Part shown: in pieces, positions 19,201 through 27,763 of the stretch
Layout of the letters: each line of letters opens with the position of its first letter
Numbering within the stretch: position 1 is the stretch's first letter
NCBI GenBank assembly: GCA_035714365.1
Contig: DASTMB010000012.1
Coordinates: 1 to 42,256 of the forward strand
From: Mycobacteriales bacterium
Lineage (GTDB): Bacteria > Actinomycetota > Actinomycetes > BP-191
DNA length: 42,256 nt
Reading direction: 5' to 3'
Notes under the pieces: model-generated
Database searches by the model: none
What the model saw: the letters and a program-made list of their open reading frames with translations, nothing else
Told to the model about the DNA's origin: nothing
Position numbers and translations under genes: made by a program

Positions 19201-20700
19201 GCGGCCGGCGCCGTCGTGCGCGTACGTCGCCGTCACCCCGTCGGGGTCGCGCGTGGTGCGCGCCTGGGCGGGACTCGCGTCGTCGTACGTCGTCGTCCAC
19301 ACGCCCGCGGCCGTGCCGTCGGTGACGCGGTACGGACGGCCGGACGTGTCGTAGTCGGTATGCGACGTGACGCCGTCCTCGTCGGTGCTGTCGGTACGGC
19401 GGCCCGCGCCGTCGTAGCCGAACGTGCTCACGCCGCCGTCGGGCGTCGTCGCGGTGCGCACGTCGTTCGCGAGGTCGTACGTCCAGCGCCACAGCTTCCC
19501 GGCGCGGTCGGTGTGGGTGAGCCGGTTCCCGGAGTCGTCGTAGGTGAACGTCTCCTGGAGCCGGAGCCCGTCGCCGGTCCGGCGCGCGGTCACGTGGTCG
19601 AGCCGGTCGTAGTCGGTCTCGGTGCGGTGCCCGAGCGGGTCGACCACAGCGGTGACGCGGCCGGCGAGGTCCGTCTCGTAGACCGTGACGCCCCCGTCGC
19701 CGTTGTTGGTCTCGGTGGCCGGGTTGCCGTCGTCGTCGTAGGTCCGGGTGACCTCGACGCCGGTGCCGTCCTTGTCCGACACGAGCCGCCCGCCGCCGTC
19801 GAACACGCGCCGGAAGACCGTGCCGACCGCGTCCACCGCCGACGTGAGGCGGTCGCTCGCGTCGTAGCCGAACGTCGTCGTGTCGCCGAGCGCGTTCGTC
19901 GCCGTCGCGAGCCGTCCCGCGTCGTCGAACGTGCGCGCCGTCACCGCGCCGCGCACCGAGTCGTCCTCGAGCACCGGCCGGTCGAGCCTGTCGTACGTCG
20001 TGGTGACGGTGCCGCCGAAGGGCGAGGTGATCGTGCGCAGGCGCCCCTTCGCGTCGTACGACCGCGTCTCCGGCCGCTGCGTCCCGACCCGGCGCGTGAG
20101 CGGCCGGCCGGTGACGTCGTAGGTCTGCGCGGTGACGACGCCGCTGGGGTCGGTGACCGTGGCGACGTTGCCGAGGTTGTCGTAGGTGTAGGTCGTGGTG
20201 TGGTCGAGCGGGTCGGTGGCGGCGCGGACGTCGCCGTCGGCGGTGAACGTGCGCGTGTAGAGGGACGCGCGCGGCCCCAGGACCTCGCGCAGCCGTGACA
20301 TGGCGTCGTAGCGCAGCGTCGTGACGTGACCCTCGGGGTCGGTCACCGTCGCGAGCCGCCCGCTCCCGTCGTAGGTGAACGCCGTCCGCCGCCCCATGGG
20401 CGCGCTGACCGCCTCCGGGTTCCGGTCGAGGTCGTACGTCGTCGTGGTCGCGCCGCCGCGCGGCGTCGTGCGCGTCCGGACCTGGTTCCAGTCGGTGTAG
20501 GTGGTCGTCGTCTCGTGCCCGAGCGGGTCAACCTCGGCGGCGACGCGGCCGACCGCGTCGGCGGCGTAGGTGGTCCTCAGGCCGCCGACGTCGTAACGCT
20601 CGTGGAGGTCGCCGTTCGGGAAGTAGACGGTGCGTTCGCCCGGCCCAGCGGGTCGGTGACCTTGGTGAGCTCCCCGAACGCGTTGTACTCGGCGGCCCAC
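16252..20700 (-). CDS. RHS/YD-repeat toxin, C-terminal part (after an apparent frameshift)
   Basis: This frame continues the YD-repeat protein of 20577-26681. Real homology begins at about 20640 (RTVYFPNGDLHERYDVGG). The GTG at 20700 is only the first possible start in this frame and has no ribosome-binding site. Dozens of YD repeats (for example TTYTYDNLGNVATVTDPSG) form the RHS shell, ending in the conserved core terminus ALGRFTSQDS and NRYAYGAGDPLGSIDPDG. A variable tip of about 320 residues follows: a Gly/Ala-rich hydrophobic stretch (LSLGMAASSALQ, VLAGALSGAVGSAVG), then a final domain with MAPHMTGSLAGGKSQFL and VYRTVTGTVHGSPG. The spacing of the His, Lys-Ser and the final Tyr/His-Gly loosely recalls BECR-fold RNase toxins such as Ntox50, but I am not sure. 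It is followed by the coupled immunity gene. Confidence 0.88.
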   Translation of the reverse strand: MGRRVQRVRGAHQGHRPAGPGERTVYFPNGDLHERYDVGGLRTTYAADAVGRVAAEVDPLGHETTTTYTDWNQVRTRTTPRGGATTTTYDLDRNPEAVSAPMGRRTAFTYDGSGRLATVTDPEGHVTTLRYDAMSRLREVLGPRASLYTRTFTADGDVRAATDPLDHTTTYTYDNLGNVATVTDPSGVVTAQTYDVTGRPLTRRVGTQRPETRSYDAKGRLRTITSPFGGTVTTTYDRLDRPVLEDDSVRGAVTARTFDDAGRLATATNALGDTTTFGYDASDRLTSAVDAVGTVFRRVFDGGGRLVSDKDGTGVEVTRTYDDDGNPATETNNGDGGVTVYETDLAGRVTAVVDPLGHRTETDYDRLDHVTARRTGDGLRLQETFTYDDSGNRLTHTDRAGKLWRWTYDLANDVRTATTPDGGVSTFGYDGAGRRTDSTDEDGVTSHTDYDTSGRPYRVTDGTAAGVWTTTYDDASPAQARTTRDPDGVTATYAHDGAGRVTSVTDGLGKVTMTTYDGLDAVRTTTDPLGHVTTAHADVRGRPDWTEDALHHRTTYAFDDADRPTLTRHADGTGAETRYDLAGRPRSVTDADGSTYTFGYDLAGQRTKLTTPRLKTSVWTYDDVGNVATETVGGIAATFGYDGEGRLARIERASGRVTTITRDGSGRVLTERGERAATGEVALRTRTYTAAGRPKTLSLPGGDVTFAYNALGLLERAVEPRAAGAGAATVDSTVAYTNAHRVSAATVDGVATTAAYDARGLLRTLTGLVGRTYAYDDAERLSSVTYGGTAGGETFVWDDADRLTRHEQRRGGVTQLTQAYEYTAGDRVSREVQAAPSRGVDRDRTFGYDAVGRLATVTATAADGTRSVETYGWDPDGNRESVSRSTVAANGAVTPLSAVTYTHDGAGRITGASDGTTYDYDADGNLVRTGADTYGYDAFGALSSVTREAANAAAATTVTYGRDALGRLARRDQGATTTAYSYAGASNAVTQTRSPAASSVLVREPAGRVAGVVTGSVASQAFVSRHLDLSGLVDAASGQVSAFAAYEPFGAASGDGAALPVGFQSAVTDPVFGLVDMTARAYSPALGRFTSQDSVVGSLSWPATFNRYAYGAGDPLGSIDPDGHRPFSLGANNPLEDTWHAARDGVRLGVAFLTGNHTARAHALDDLKGDWHQASAWVQQGASALRRPLSALADGVVAPIGDHLRSKTFWRQVGVHAASLATAVAVSGACEAATFGAGSVMCLSLGMAASSALQSYLTCPPGRSGGECAATGAITGLASGVVFGAAANALSTTALRPVVQSVLAGALSGAVGSAVGQFESSGHIDLTRLGEDTVFGGVTAGLAHGVGRALERVGTPKTGPKMPRPSGASVAPFEPPETFLTRNGSLSNGTYTVGEVKMAPHMTGSLAGGKSQFLSSVDAHSAVLDAAAYADHAGLWDINNRAKVFVTNGPVGVHADTGLLTSWINVYRTVTGTVHGSPGAPG

Positions 20701-23700
20701 GCGTGCTGCTCAGGGTCGGTGACGGTGTCGACGCGGCCCTTGGCGTCGTAGTGGCGCGTGACCGTGCCCCCGTCGGCGTACGTCGTCGTGAGCGGGCGTG
20801 ACGACGCGTCGTAGGTCGTGCGCACGGTGCGGCCCTCGCCGTCGACCTCCGCCACGGGGTTGCCGGCGAAGTCGAGGCGCGCGGCGACCACCTCGGGCGC
20901 GAACGCCGTGCCCTCCTCCGGGATGCCGTTGACGGTGACGGCGGGGACCGACCCGACGCCGATCGCCACGTGGTTGGTCCGGCCGCCGGCCACGTCCTGG
21001 CGGACCAGCCGGGAGAACCCGTCGTACTCCTGGCGCACGTCGACGCCATCGGGCTGGTGCGCGACCGTGTAGTGCTCGTCCGGGTGGTACTCGAGCGTCA
21101 CGCGTCCGGCGCCGCCCTGCTCGTACCAGGCGACGCGCCCCTGCGCGTCGTACTCCAGTCGGAGCACGACCCTGCCGGTCGGCGTCGTGATCGAGGTGAG
21201 CCGGCCGGCGCCGTCGTACCCGTAGCCCTCGGTGCCGCCGCCGGCGCGGTCGACCCCGGTGAGCAGCCCGCCCGCGACCGTGTACCCGACGTGGCGGCCG
21301 GCCGAGTCCGTGGCGCTCGCGAGCGCGGCACCGTCGTAGCCGAGCGTCAGCCGGCGCCCGCTCACGCCGGTGACACCGGTCACCCGGCCGTCGGTGCGGG
21401 TCAGCGCGACCCGGTGGCCGGGGTCCCGCAACGTCTGCGCCGTCAGGACGCCGGCGGCGTCGAACTCGTACGACGAGCTGTCCGCCGCGGTCACCGTCGT
21501 CCCGCCCGGAGTGGCGGTGAGCGAGGCGGGCACGCCCGCCTCCGGCTGGCCCGTCGGCTCGAAGCGCACCGACGCGCCGGAGGCGAAGTCGACCGAGCTG
21601 GTGCCGTTCGGCGCCTTGGTCAGCTTCGCGGAGTAGTTCGTGCTCCACCCCTTGCCGGCGACGCCGGCTCCGTTGTCGCTGCGGTACATCCGGCGCAGCA
21701 CGAGCGACTGCCCGGCGTCGTCGAGCGCGAGGTCGGTCGTCTCGTACCGCAGCGTCCCGTGCGCCGTGTCGACCGGCCCGCTCGTCGGGACGGCCGCGTC
21801 GGACGAGGCCGCCGTGTCCTGCGTCGCGATCGGCGCGTCCAGCGCCGGCATGATCTGCCACTGGTACGTCGCGATCGGCGCCCAGTTCGGAGCGCACTCG
21901 TCCGGCGACGTCTCCGGCCCCGTGCGCACCGGCGGCCAGAACTTGTCGATGTCCTCCGGCCGGTCGTACAGGGTGTTGATGCACCTCCGGAACGGCGGGC
22001 GGATCGGCAGGCCCCACCAGTTGCCGGTCACGTCGGGGAACGCGTTCGCGGCGTCGTGGGCGAACCGCCACCAGAAGTTGTTGCGGGTCACGACGATGTC
22101 GGCCTGGCTGTAGTCGTGGGCCAGCCCGAACGCCGTGATGTGGAAGTCGTTGTAGGCGATCCGGACGCTGTCGCCACCGTTGGTGAGGCGGATGCCGATG
22201 ACGCCGCTCGCGAAGACGTTGCCGATGATGTCCGCGTTGCCGGCCGGCCGCACGCCGTACGTGTTGTCCTCGAACACGCTGTTGGTGACCGACGTCCAGC
22301 CGGAGCTCGTCGCCCCGACGCCGCCGACGTTGGTGCGGAAGCGGGAGTTGGTCACGGACAGCCGCGCCACGCCGTTGCTCTGCACGACCCCGGCGTCGAC
22401 GCCGGGGTCATCGAGCGTGCCGCCGGACCCGCTGCCGTACCGCACCTCGACGTGGTCGAGGACCGAGACCTTCCCGGCCTGAGGCCCCTCCGGCTCGAAG
22501 GCGATCGCCGACCAGTCCTTGCGCTGCGGCGCGGTAGCGGTCCCGTCGTGGTTGGAGTCACCACCGACGCTGTCGTCGCGGTACGAGGTGAACACCACCG
22601 GGCGCTGCGCCGTCCCGACCGCGACGAGCTGGCCGTTCACGTGGATGCCGTCGCCGGTCGGACCGAGCTTGACCACGGTGCCGGGCAGCAGCGTGAGCGT
22701 GTCGCCCGGGTCGACGTAGAGGTCCGTCACGAGGTACGGCGAGTGCTCCGGGCCCCACACGACGTCGCTGCCGCCGGTGTTGCGCGGCACGACCGTCGGG
22801 CCGAGCGGGCCCGCCGGGAGGGTCGCGAGCGGCGCGAGCGCGGTCCCCGTCGCCACCGGCGACTCGGGTCCGGCGCCGAGGTTGTTCACCGCGCGGACCG
22901 TGAACAGGTACGACGTCCCGCGCACCAGGCCGGGCACCGTCACCGACGTCGTGCCGGCGGGAGACGGGACCGTGGCCACCGCCGCTCCGTCGTCGCGGCG
23001 CGTCACGGTGACCTCGTAACGCACGATGCCGACCGTCTCCTTCGGCACCCAGGTCACGACCGCCGAGGTCGCCTGCGCGGTCACCGTGGGCTCGGCCAGC
23101 GCGACCGGCAGGTCCGGCGCGGCGAGCGGCGCCAGCCGGGCGGCGCCGTAGTGGGTGGAGATCCGCTGCGCGGTCAGGACGGTGCCGTAGACCGAGACGT
23201 CGTCGATCGCGCCGCCGCGGTTGCCCATGCCGGGGACGTAGCCGACCCACAGCGCGGTCGCGGCGGTGTTCAGCGGCGCCGGGAACGTCCTCGTCCCCAG
23301 CGACGCGCCGTCGAAGTACCCGGTGACGGTGGTGCCGTCGTAGGTGACCGCGACCTGGTGCCACTGCCCGTCGCTCACCGGTACTGGCGTCGTGAACGAG
23401 ACGTCGTCGGACCAGCCGGTGACCACGAACGACCTGCCGCTCACGTGGACGCCGAAGACGCGGGTCGGGTAGCCGGCCGGGCCCCAGCCGGCGACGGCGC
23501 CGTCCCCCTTCACCCATGCCTCGACCGTGCGCGGCGCGGTGCCGGTGGGGAGGAACGACCCCGACTGCGACTGCGCCAGCGACTCCGGCGCGCTGCCGCC
23601 CATCGCCGGATCGGGGTCGCCGCCGATCGCGCCTCCGGTGTCGCGCTGCGCACCGCCCGCGTAGACGGCGTCGCGACGGTTGACCGACGAGTCCGCCGCA

Positions 23701-26681
23701 CCGCTGCCGGTGCGCTCGCTGAAGCGCAGGTACGTCAGCGGCGCGTCGTCCTGGACGAGGCTGCTGTACGTCGCTCCCCCGCCGCCGACGGCGGCGGTCG
23801 CCACGGACCGGCCGCAGCCCCAGACGTTGCAGCCGGCGACGGTGACGAAGTAGTCCCCGGCGGGGAGCCCGGACACCCGCGCCGACGTCCCGGTCGGCGG
23901 CGCGAGCACGCGTCCGCGCAACGTGCCGCCGTTGACCGTCGTCGCCTCGACGACGTAGCCGTCGACGGCGGTGGAGCCGTCGGCGGGCACGGTGGCGGTC
24001 GTGGGGCGCCACGACACGTCGACGTAGCCGTCGTGGGCGGCGGCGACGACACCGGGCGGCGGCAGCGGCGCGGTGATGCCACTCGCCGCGAAGTGCGCCG
24101 CGACCCGGTCGGGAGCGAGCGCGACGTCGTACACGGCGAGCTCGTCCAGGAGCCCGCTGAACGGGTTGACGTTGTCGTTCGGCTCCCGCCCCGCCGCGAG
24201 GCCGTCGAGGCTGACGGCCGTCGCGAGTCCGCCGTCGGTCAGGGTCGCCGACGCCACCTCGGCGCCGTCCAGGTAGACGACGCTGCGGTTCGCCGGCGCA
24301 CCGGAGTAGGTGACCACGACGTGGTGCCACCGGTTGTCGTCGACCCGGCGCGGCAGCCGGTGCGGGATCCGGGCTCCGGTGCCGTACCGCTCGACCGCGA
24401 TCTGGTCGCCACCGGTGAGCCAGACGTAGAAGCGCTGGTTGTCCAGGTTCTTCCCCCAGCCGACCAGGTGCTGGTCCTTCGTGCTCGCTGCGGTCTTGAG
24501 CCACAGCTCGACCGACCGGGCCGCGTTGCCGACCGGGAGGCCGGTCGCGGCCTGGTACTGCACGCGTCCGCCGCCGCCCACGGAGACGGCGGTGTCGGGG
24601 TCGCCGAGCGTGGGCGCCGACGCCGCGCCGAGCGTGACCGGCGCCACGTAGAGGGCGTCCCGCGCCCAGCCGGACGCGTCCTTGGCGACAGCGCCGCCGG
24701 ACTCGCCGAGCCGGTAGTAGAGCGTGGGCGCGTCGCCCGTCACGGCGGTGGGGTACGGCAGGTGGTCCGGGTACTCCGGCGCGACGGTCGCCGACCGTCC
24801 CGGGTCGCCGGTGCCGGCGGCGTTCGACGCCACCACCTCGACGTAGTAACGGGTGCCGTTGACGAGCCCCGTGAAGTCGCGCTGGAACGTGTCCACGGCC
24901 ACGGCCGCGGTGACGACCGCGCTGCCGTCGGACGCGAGCCGGAGCGAGACGGTCTGGCCGGTGACGGGGGAACCGTTCGCCGGCGGCGGCGTCCACGTCA
25001 CGGCCAGCGACCGGTTCCCCGGTACCGCGGTGACGGTCTCGGCGGCGAGCGGAGCGCCGAACGGCGTCACCGGCGCGGTGGGCGCGGCGGCGGTCGAGCC
25101 GCCCTCGTTCCGCGCGGTGACGGTGAACGTGTACGCCTGGCCGTTGCTCAGGTTCGGCACGGTCTTCGCGACCGCGGCGGCGGGCTCGTCGTAGGTCGCG
25201 ACCGGAGCACCGGCCGCGGTCGCGACGGCGACCGTGTTGCCGGTGAGCGGGAAGCCGTTGTCGACGGCCGCCGTCCACGAGACCGTCGCCGATCCGTCGC
25301 GCGCGACCGCGGTGACGCTGGTCGGGGGCTTCGGCGGGAGCACCGCGGCGTTGGCGAAGTAGCCCTGCACGTCGACGACGAGCGCGACGTCACCGCTCGC
25401 GTTGTAGAGGTCGATCTTCCCGCTCGCGCCCAGCCGGCCGAAGTAGGTGGCTGTCCGGTTCTCGGACTCGTCCCAGGCGATCATCGACGTGTTCGGCCGC
25501 GGGTCGCCGTTCGCCCAGGCGATGAGCGTGCTGGCGGCCGTCGTGGACGACGCGCCGATGGACACGACGACGCCGTCGACGGCCGTCGTGTCCGGCACGA
25601 CGACGCGGCCGGCGCTGTCCTTCGCGCCCCGCACGAGCACCGAGGTGGTGGACGTCGGCCCGGCCGGGGTCTTCGCGCCGTTGACGGTGTTGAGGCCGGC
25701 GGGGGTGGAGAAGATGCGGGCCGGGTTCAACGGCACGTAGTAGCGCGCGGCGTCCGACGTGGCGGGCAGGTAGTAGCCCTCGACGGCGAGCTTGAGGGTG
25801 ACGCTGCCGTTGTAGTTGTAGGCGGAGATCGCGCCGGTGGAGCTGAGCTTGACGACGGCGAGCCCGCGCTGGCTGTCGCTGCCGGCGAGCTGCACGTTCG
25901 ACGACGTGGGCCGCGTCGACACGCCGCCCTGCCAGAACTGCACGTAGCTCTTGGTCGTGCTGGTGGTCGTCGCCTGGATGTTGACGACCACGGCGGCGGC
26001 ACCGGCCGGGACCGGCATGGTGGCGCCGGTCACCTGGATCTGCCGCGTCTGGTCCGCGCCGAACGCCGCCGTGCCGTAGGTGCCGGTGTTCGTGCCGTCG
26101 ATCGTGTTGTAGAGCACCGACGGGGAGAGCGCGACGAACGTCGCGCCGGCCGACGTCGTGCTGGACGACGTGTAGTAGCCGGTGACGTCCAGCAGCAGGT
26201 CGGTCGTGCCCGCGCTGTTGAAGACGTTGATCGCGCCGTCCGCGCCGAGCTTCGCCACGACGGTGTTCGCGGCGGTCTCCGGCGCCTTGAAGTTCACCTG
26301 TGACACCTGCGGCCGCGTCGCGACGTCCGACGGCCAGACCGTGAGGTAGCCGCTCGCGGTGGGGGCGACGCCGGTGACGACGAGGACGACGGCGGAGACG
26401 CCGGTCGTCGGGACCCCGCCCTTGCCCGTGATCTGGAACGGCCGCTTCTCGGCGGCCAGCAGCGGCTGCGACGCCGTCCGCGTGTCGACGATGCGCGACG
26501 GCGTCAACGGGACGTACTCGCCCGCGCCGGCGGAGGTCGCGGCCTTGCGCGTGCGCGGCGCCGCGACGCGGGGCGCGCCGTGCGTGACGGCGAGCAGGCC
26601 GGCGACGAGCGCGGGGACGAGCAGGATCGCCGGGCCGCGCAGCAGCGAACGGCGCAGCGCGACGAGAAAGCGGTGGAGCAT
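20577..26681 (-). CDS. Secreted RHS/YD-repeat polymorphic toxin, N-terminal part (frameshifted near 20640)
   Basis: ATG 26681 follows a GGGGGAC site. Approximate architecture over 2,034 codons: Sec signal peptide (1-40); three copies of the actinobacterial VPLTPxRxxDTR beta domain (YVPLTPSRIVDTR, FVALSPSVLYNT, YVPLNPARIFST; 55-455); fibronectin III domains (455-640); a LamG/concanavalin-like domain (650-875, YYRLGESGG to LDELAVYDVAL); fibronectin III; a second LamG (980-1180); fibronectin III; a right-handed beta-helix (1300-1560, VLDHVEVRYGSGSGG); then the RHS entry (PVDTAHGTLRYETTDLALDD near 1635) and YD repeats. At about 20640 the frame shifts, leaving a 20-residue nonsense tail. Restoring one G joins it to the downstream part and gives about 3,476 residues. 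Known relatives such as WapA are secreted, contact-dependent toxins. Confidence 0.9.
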   Translation of the reverse strand: MLHRFLVALRRSLLRGPAILLVPALVAGLLAVTHGAPRVAAPRTRKAATSAGAGEYVPLTPSRIVDTRTASQPLLAAEKRPFQITGKGGVPTTGVSAVVLVVTGVAPTASGYLTVWPSDVATRPQVSQVNFKAPETAANTVVAKLGADGAINVFNSAGTTDLLLDVTGYYTSSSTTSAGATFVALSPSVLYNTIDGTNTGTYGTAAFGADQTRQIQVTGATMPVPAGAAAVVVNIQATTTSTTKSYVQFWQGGVSTRPTSSNVQLAGSDSQRGLAVVKLSSTGAISAYNYNGSVTLKLAVEGYYLPATSDAARYYVPLNPARIFSTPAGLNTVNGAKTPAGPTSTTSVLVRGAKDSAGRVVVPDTTAVDGVVVSIGASSTTAASTLIAWANGDPRPNTSMIAWDESENRTATYFGRLGASGKIDLYNASGDVALVVDVQGYFANAAVLPPKPPTSVTAVARDGSATVSWTAAVDNGFPLTGNTVAVATAAGAPVATYDEPAAAVAKTVPNLSNGQAYTFTVTARNEGGSTAAAPTAPVTPFGAPLAAETVTAVPGNRSLAVTWTPPPANGSPVTGQTVSLRLASDGSAVVTAAVAVDTFQRDFTGLVNGTRYYVEVVASNAAGTGDPGRSATVAPEYPDHLPYPTAVTGDAPTLYYRLGESGGAVAKDASGWARDALYVAPVTLGAASAPTLGDPDTAVSVGGGGRVQYQAATGLPVGNAARSVELWLKTAASTKDQHLVGWGKNLDNQRFYVWLTGGDQIAVERYGTGARIPHRLPRRVDDNRWHHVVVTYSGAPANRSVVYLDGAEVASATLTDGGLATAVSLDGLAAGREPNDNVNPFSGLLDELAVYDVALAPDRVAAHFAASGITAPLPPPGVVAAAHDGYVDVSWRPTTATVPADGSTAVDGYVVEATTVNGGTLRGRVLAPPTGTSARVSGLPAGDYFVTVAGCNVWGCGRSVATAAVGGGGATYSSLVQDDAPLTYLRFSERTGSGAADSSVNRRDAVYAGGAQRDTGGAIGGDPDPAMGGSAPESLAQSQSGSFLPTGTAPRTVEAWVKGDGAVAGWGPAGYPTRVFGVHVSGRSFVVTGWSDDVSFTTPVPVSDGQWHQVAVTYDGTTVTGYFDGASLGTRTFPAPLNTAATALWVGYVPGMGNRGGAIDDVSVYGTVLTAQRISTHYGAARLAPLAAPDLPVALAEPTVTAQATSAVVTWVPKETVGIVRYEVTVTRRDDGAAVATVPSPAGTTSVTVPGLVRGTSYLFTVRAVNNLGAGPESPVATGTALAPLATLPAGPLGPTVVPRNTGGSDVVWGPEHSPYLVTDLYVDPGDTLTLLPGTVVKLGPTGDGIHVNGQLVAVGTAQRPVVFTSYRDDSVGGDSNHDGTATAPQRKDWSAIAFEPEGPQAGKVSVLDHVEVRYGSGSGGTLDDPGVDAGVVQSNGVARLSVTNSRFRTNVGGVGATSSGWTSVTNSVFEDNTYGVRPAGNADIIGNVFASGVIGIRLTNGGDSVRIAYNDFHITAFGLAHDYSQADIVVTRNNFWWRFAHDAANAFPDVTGNWWGLPIRPPFRRCINTLYDRPEDIDKFWPPVRTGPETSPDECAPNWAPIATYQWQIMPALDAPIATQDTAASSDAAVPTSGPVDTAHGTLRYETTDLALDDAGQSLVLRRMYRSDNGAGVAGKGWSTNYSAKLTKAPNGTSSVDFASGASVRFEPTGQPEAGVPASLTATPGGTTVTAADSSSYEFDAAGVLTAQTLRDPGHRVALTRTDGRVTGVTGVSGRRLTLGYDGAALASATDSAGRHVGYTVAGGLLTGVDRAGGGTEGYGYDGAGRLTSITTPTGRVVLRLEYDAQGRVAWYEQGGAGRVTLEYHPDEHYTVAHQPDGVDVRQEYDGFSRLVRQDVAGGRTNHVAIGVGSVPAVTVNGIPEEGTAFAPEVVAARLDFAGNPVAEVDGEGRTVRTTYDASSRPLTTTYADGGTVTRHYDAKGRVDTVTDPEQHAWAAEYNAFGELTKVTDPLGRANAPSTSRTATSTSVTTSAA

Positions 26682-26842
26682 GCGGGGTCCCCCGGGAGAG
26701 TGGGCGCGGGTACGGACCCAGCCAACCCGGCATCACGGACATCACGTCCCGTACCGCCGAGAACCATCCCGAATGACCAGTAACGTCCGCGTACCTGGCC
26801 ATCGCGGACTACGGGCGGGCGGGACGTTCCGCCTGCTCGCGG

Positions 26843-27763
26843 CTAACGCCGGACGCCGCGCTCGGCCTTCTCCACGAACGCCCGGTAGTACGCGACGATC
26901 GCCGGGTCCAGGCGCAGGTCGTTGTGGTACGTGTACGGGAACTGCTTGTTCGTCGCGCCCTTCAGCGCGGGTGACTGCGCGTAGGTCGGGCCGGTGTAGC
27001 CGGGGTCCCCGGCGCCGGTGCCGTCGTAGACGGTGAGCCACTTCGCGGGCGCGAACGTCTCGTACCGCCCGCCCGGGCCGTTCAGCCGGTCCAGCCAGGG
27101 CGAGCCCGCCGAGATCTCGTCGCAGGACGCGACCTGGCCGGAGGAGCCGGGCGGGCAGAACGTCGTGCCGTGGTTGGCGCCGGCGATGCCGACGAACGCG
27201 ACGAGGTCGCGGCGCAGCTCGGGGTGCACCTGCAACGTGCGCCGCGCGAGCGTGACGCCGAGCGAGTGCGACACGAGCGTGAACTTCGCGGTGCCGGTGT
27301 AGGCGCGGACGGCCTTGATGAACGCGTAGAGGTCGGGGACGTTCACCTCGTCGGAGGTGACGCGGGTGGTGCCGTCCCAGCCCATCTCGGTGTGCTCGGC
27401 GTCGCGCTCCGGGTTGGCGGTGTGCAGCGCGGTGCCGTTGTTGCCGCCGAGGCCGTTGTACGACAGCGCCCACAGCTCCTGGTCGGACCAGCCCGCTTTG
27501 CGGAACGCGTCGCGCACGGGGTACCAGTCGGCGGCGTCGACGTTGTTGCCGTGCACGAGGATGACCGGCACGTGCCGCAACGGCGCCTTCGGCCGCACGC
27601 CGCCGAACCCGCCCACCCGGAACCCCCACTCGCTGTCCTTCAGCGCCGGGAAGCCGCGGCCGAACCGCACCTTCGCCGGCCCCTGCGGCTGCCCGCGCAC
27701 CTCCGCCCGCGCGGGCGCGACGGCGAGCAGCGGGAGCAGCACCAGCAGGAGCAGCCGCCTCAT
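26843..27763 (-). CDS. Exported lipase/esterase-like alpha/beta hydrolase
   Basis: A 306-residue protein with a Sec signal peptide (MRRLLLLVLLPLLAVAPARA). The hydrolase core shows VPVILVHGNNVDAADW (oxyanion-hole region), the nucleophile elbow TLVSHSLGVTLAR with catalytic Ser, and IAGANHGTTFC further on. This is the pattern of class 2-type triacylglycerol lipases and short-chain polyester depolymerases. It probably acts outside the cytoplasm on an ester substrate. ATG 27763 overlaps the preceding stop as ATGA, making it the last gene of the eight-gene transporter operon. Lipase versus esterase specificity cannot be read from the sequence. Confidence 0.85.
   Translation of the reverse strand: MRRLLLLVLLPLLAVAPARAEVRGQPQGPAKVRFGRGFPALKDSEWGFRVGGFGGVRPKAPLRHVPVILVHGNNVDAADWYPVRDAFRKAGWSDQELWALSYNGLGGNNGTALHTANPERDAEHTEMGWDGTTRVTSDEVNVPDLYAFIKAVRAYTGTAKFTLVSHSLGVTLARRTLQVHPELRRDLVAFVGIAGANHGTTFCPPGSSGQVASCDEISAGSPWLDRLNGPGGRYETFAPAKWLTVYDGTGAGDPGYTGPTYAQSPALKGATNKQFPYTYHNDLRLDPAIVAYYRAFVEKAERGVRR

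Noticed and set aside
20577-20700. Two independent RHS genes with overlapping ends
   Set aside because: The second frame lacks a ribosome-binding site and its first 20 residues are nonsense relative to YD repeats. A single-base shift explains both ends better.
26682-26842. Terminator between the transporter operon and the RHS gene
   Set aside because: Only imperfect GGTACGG-type pairings were found; none is convincing enough to annotate.
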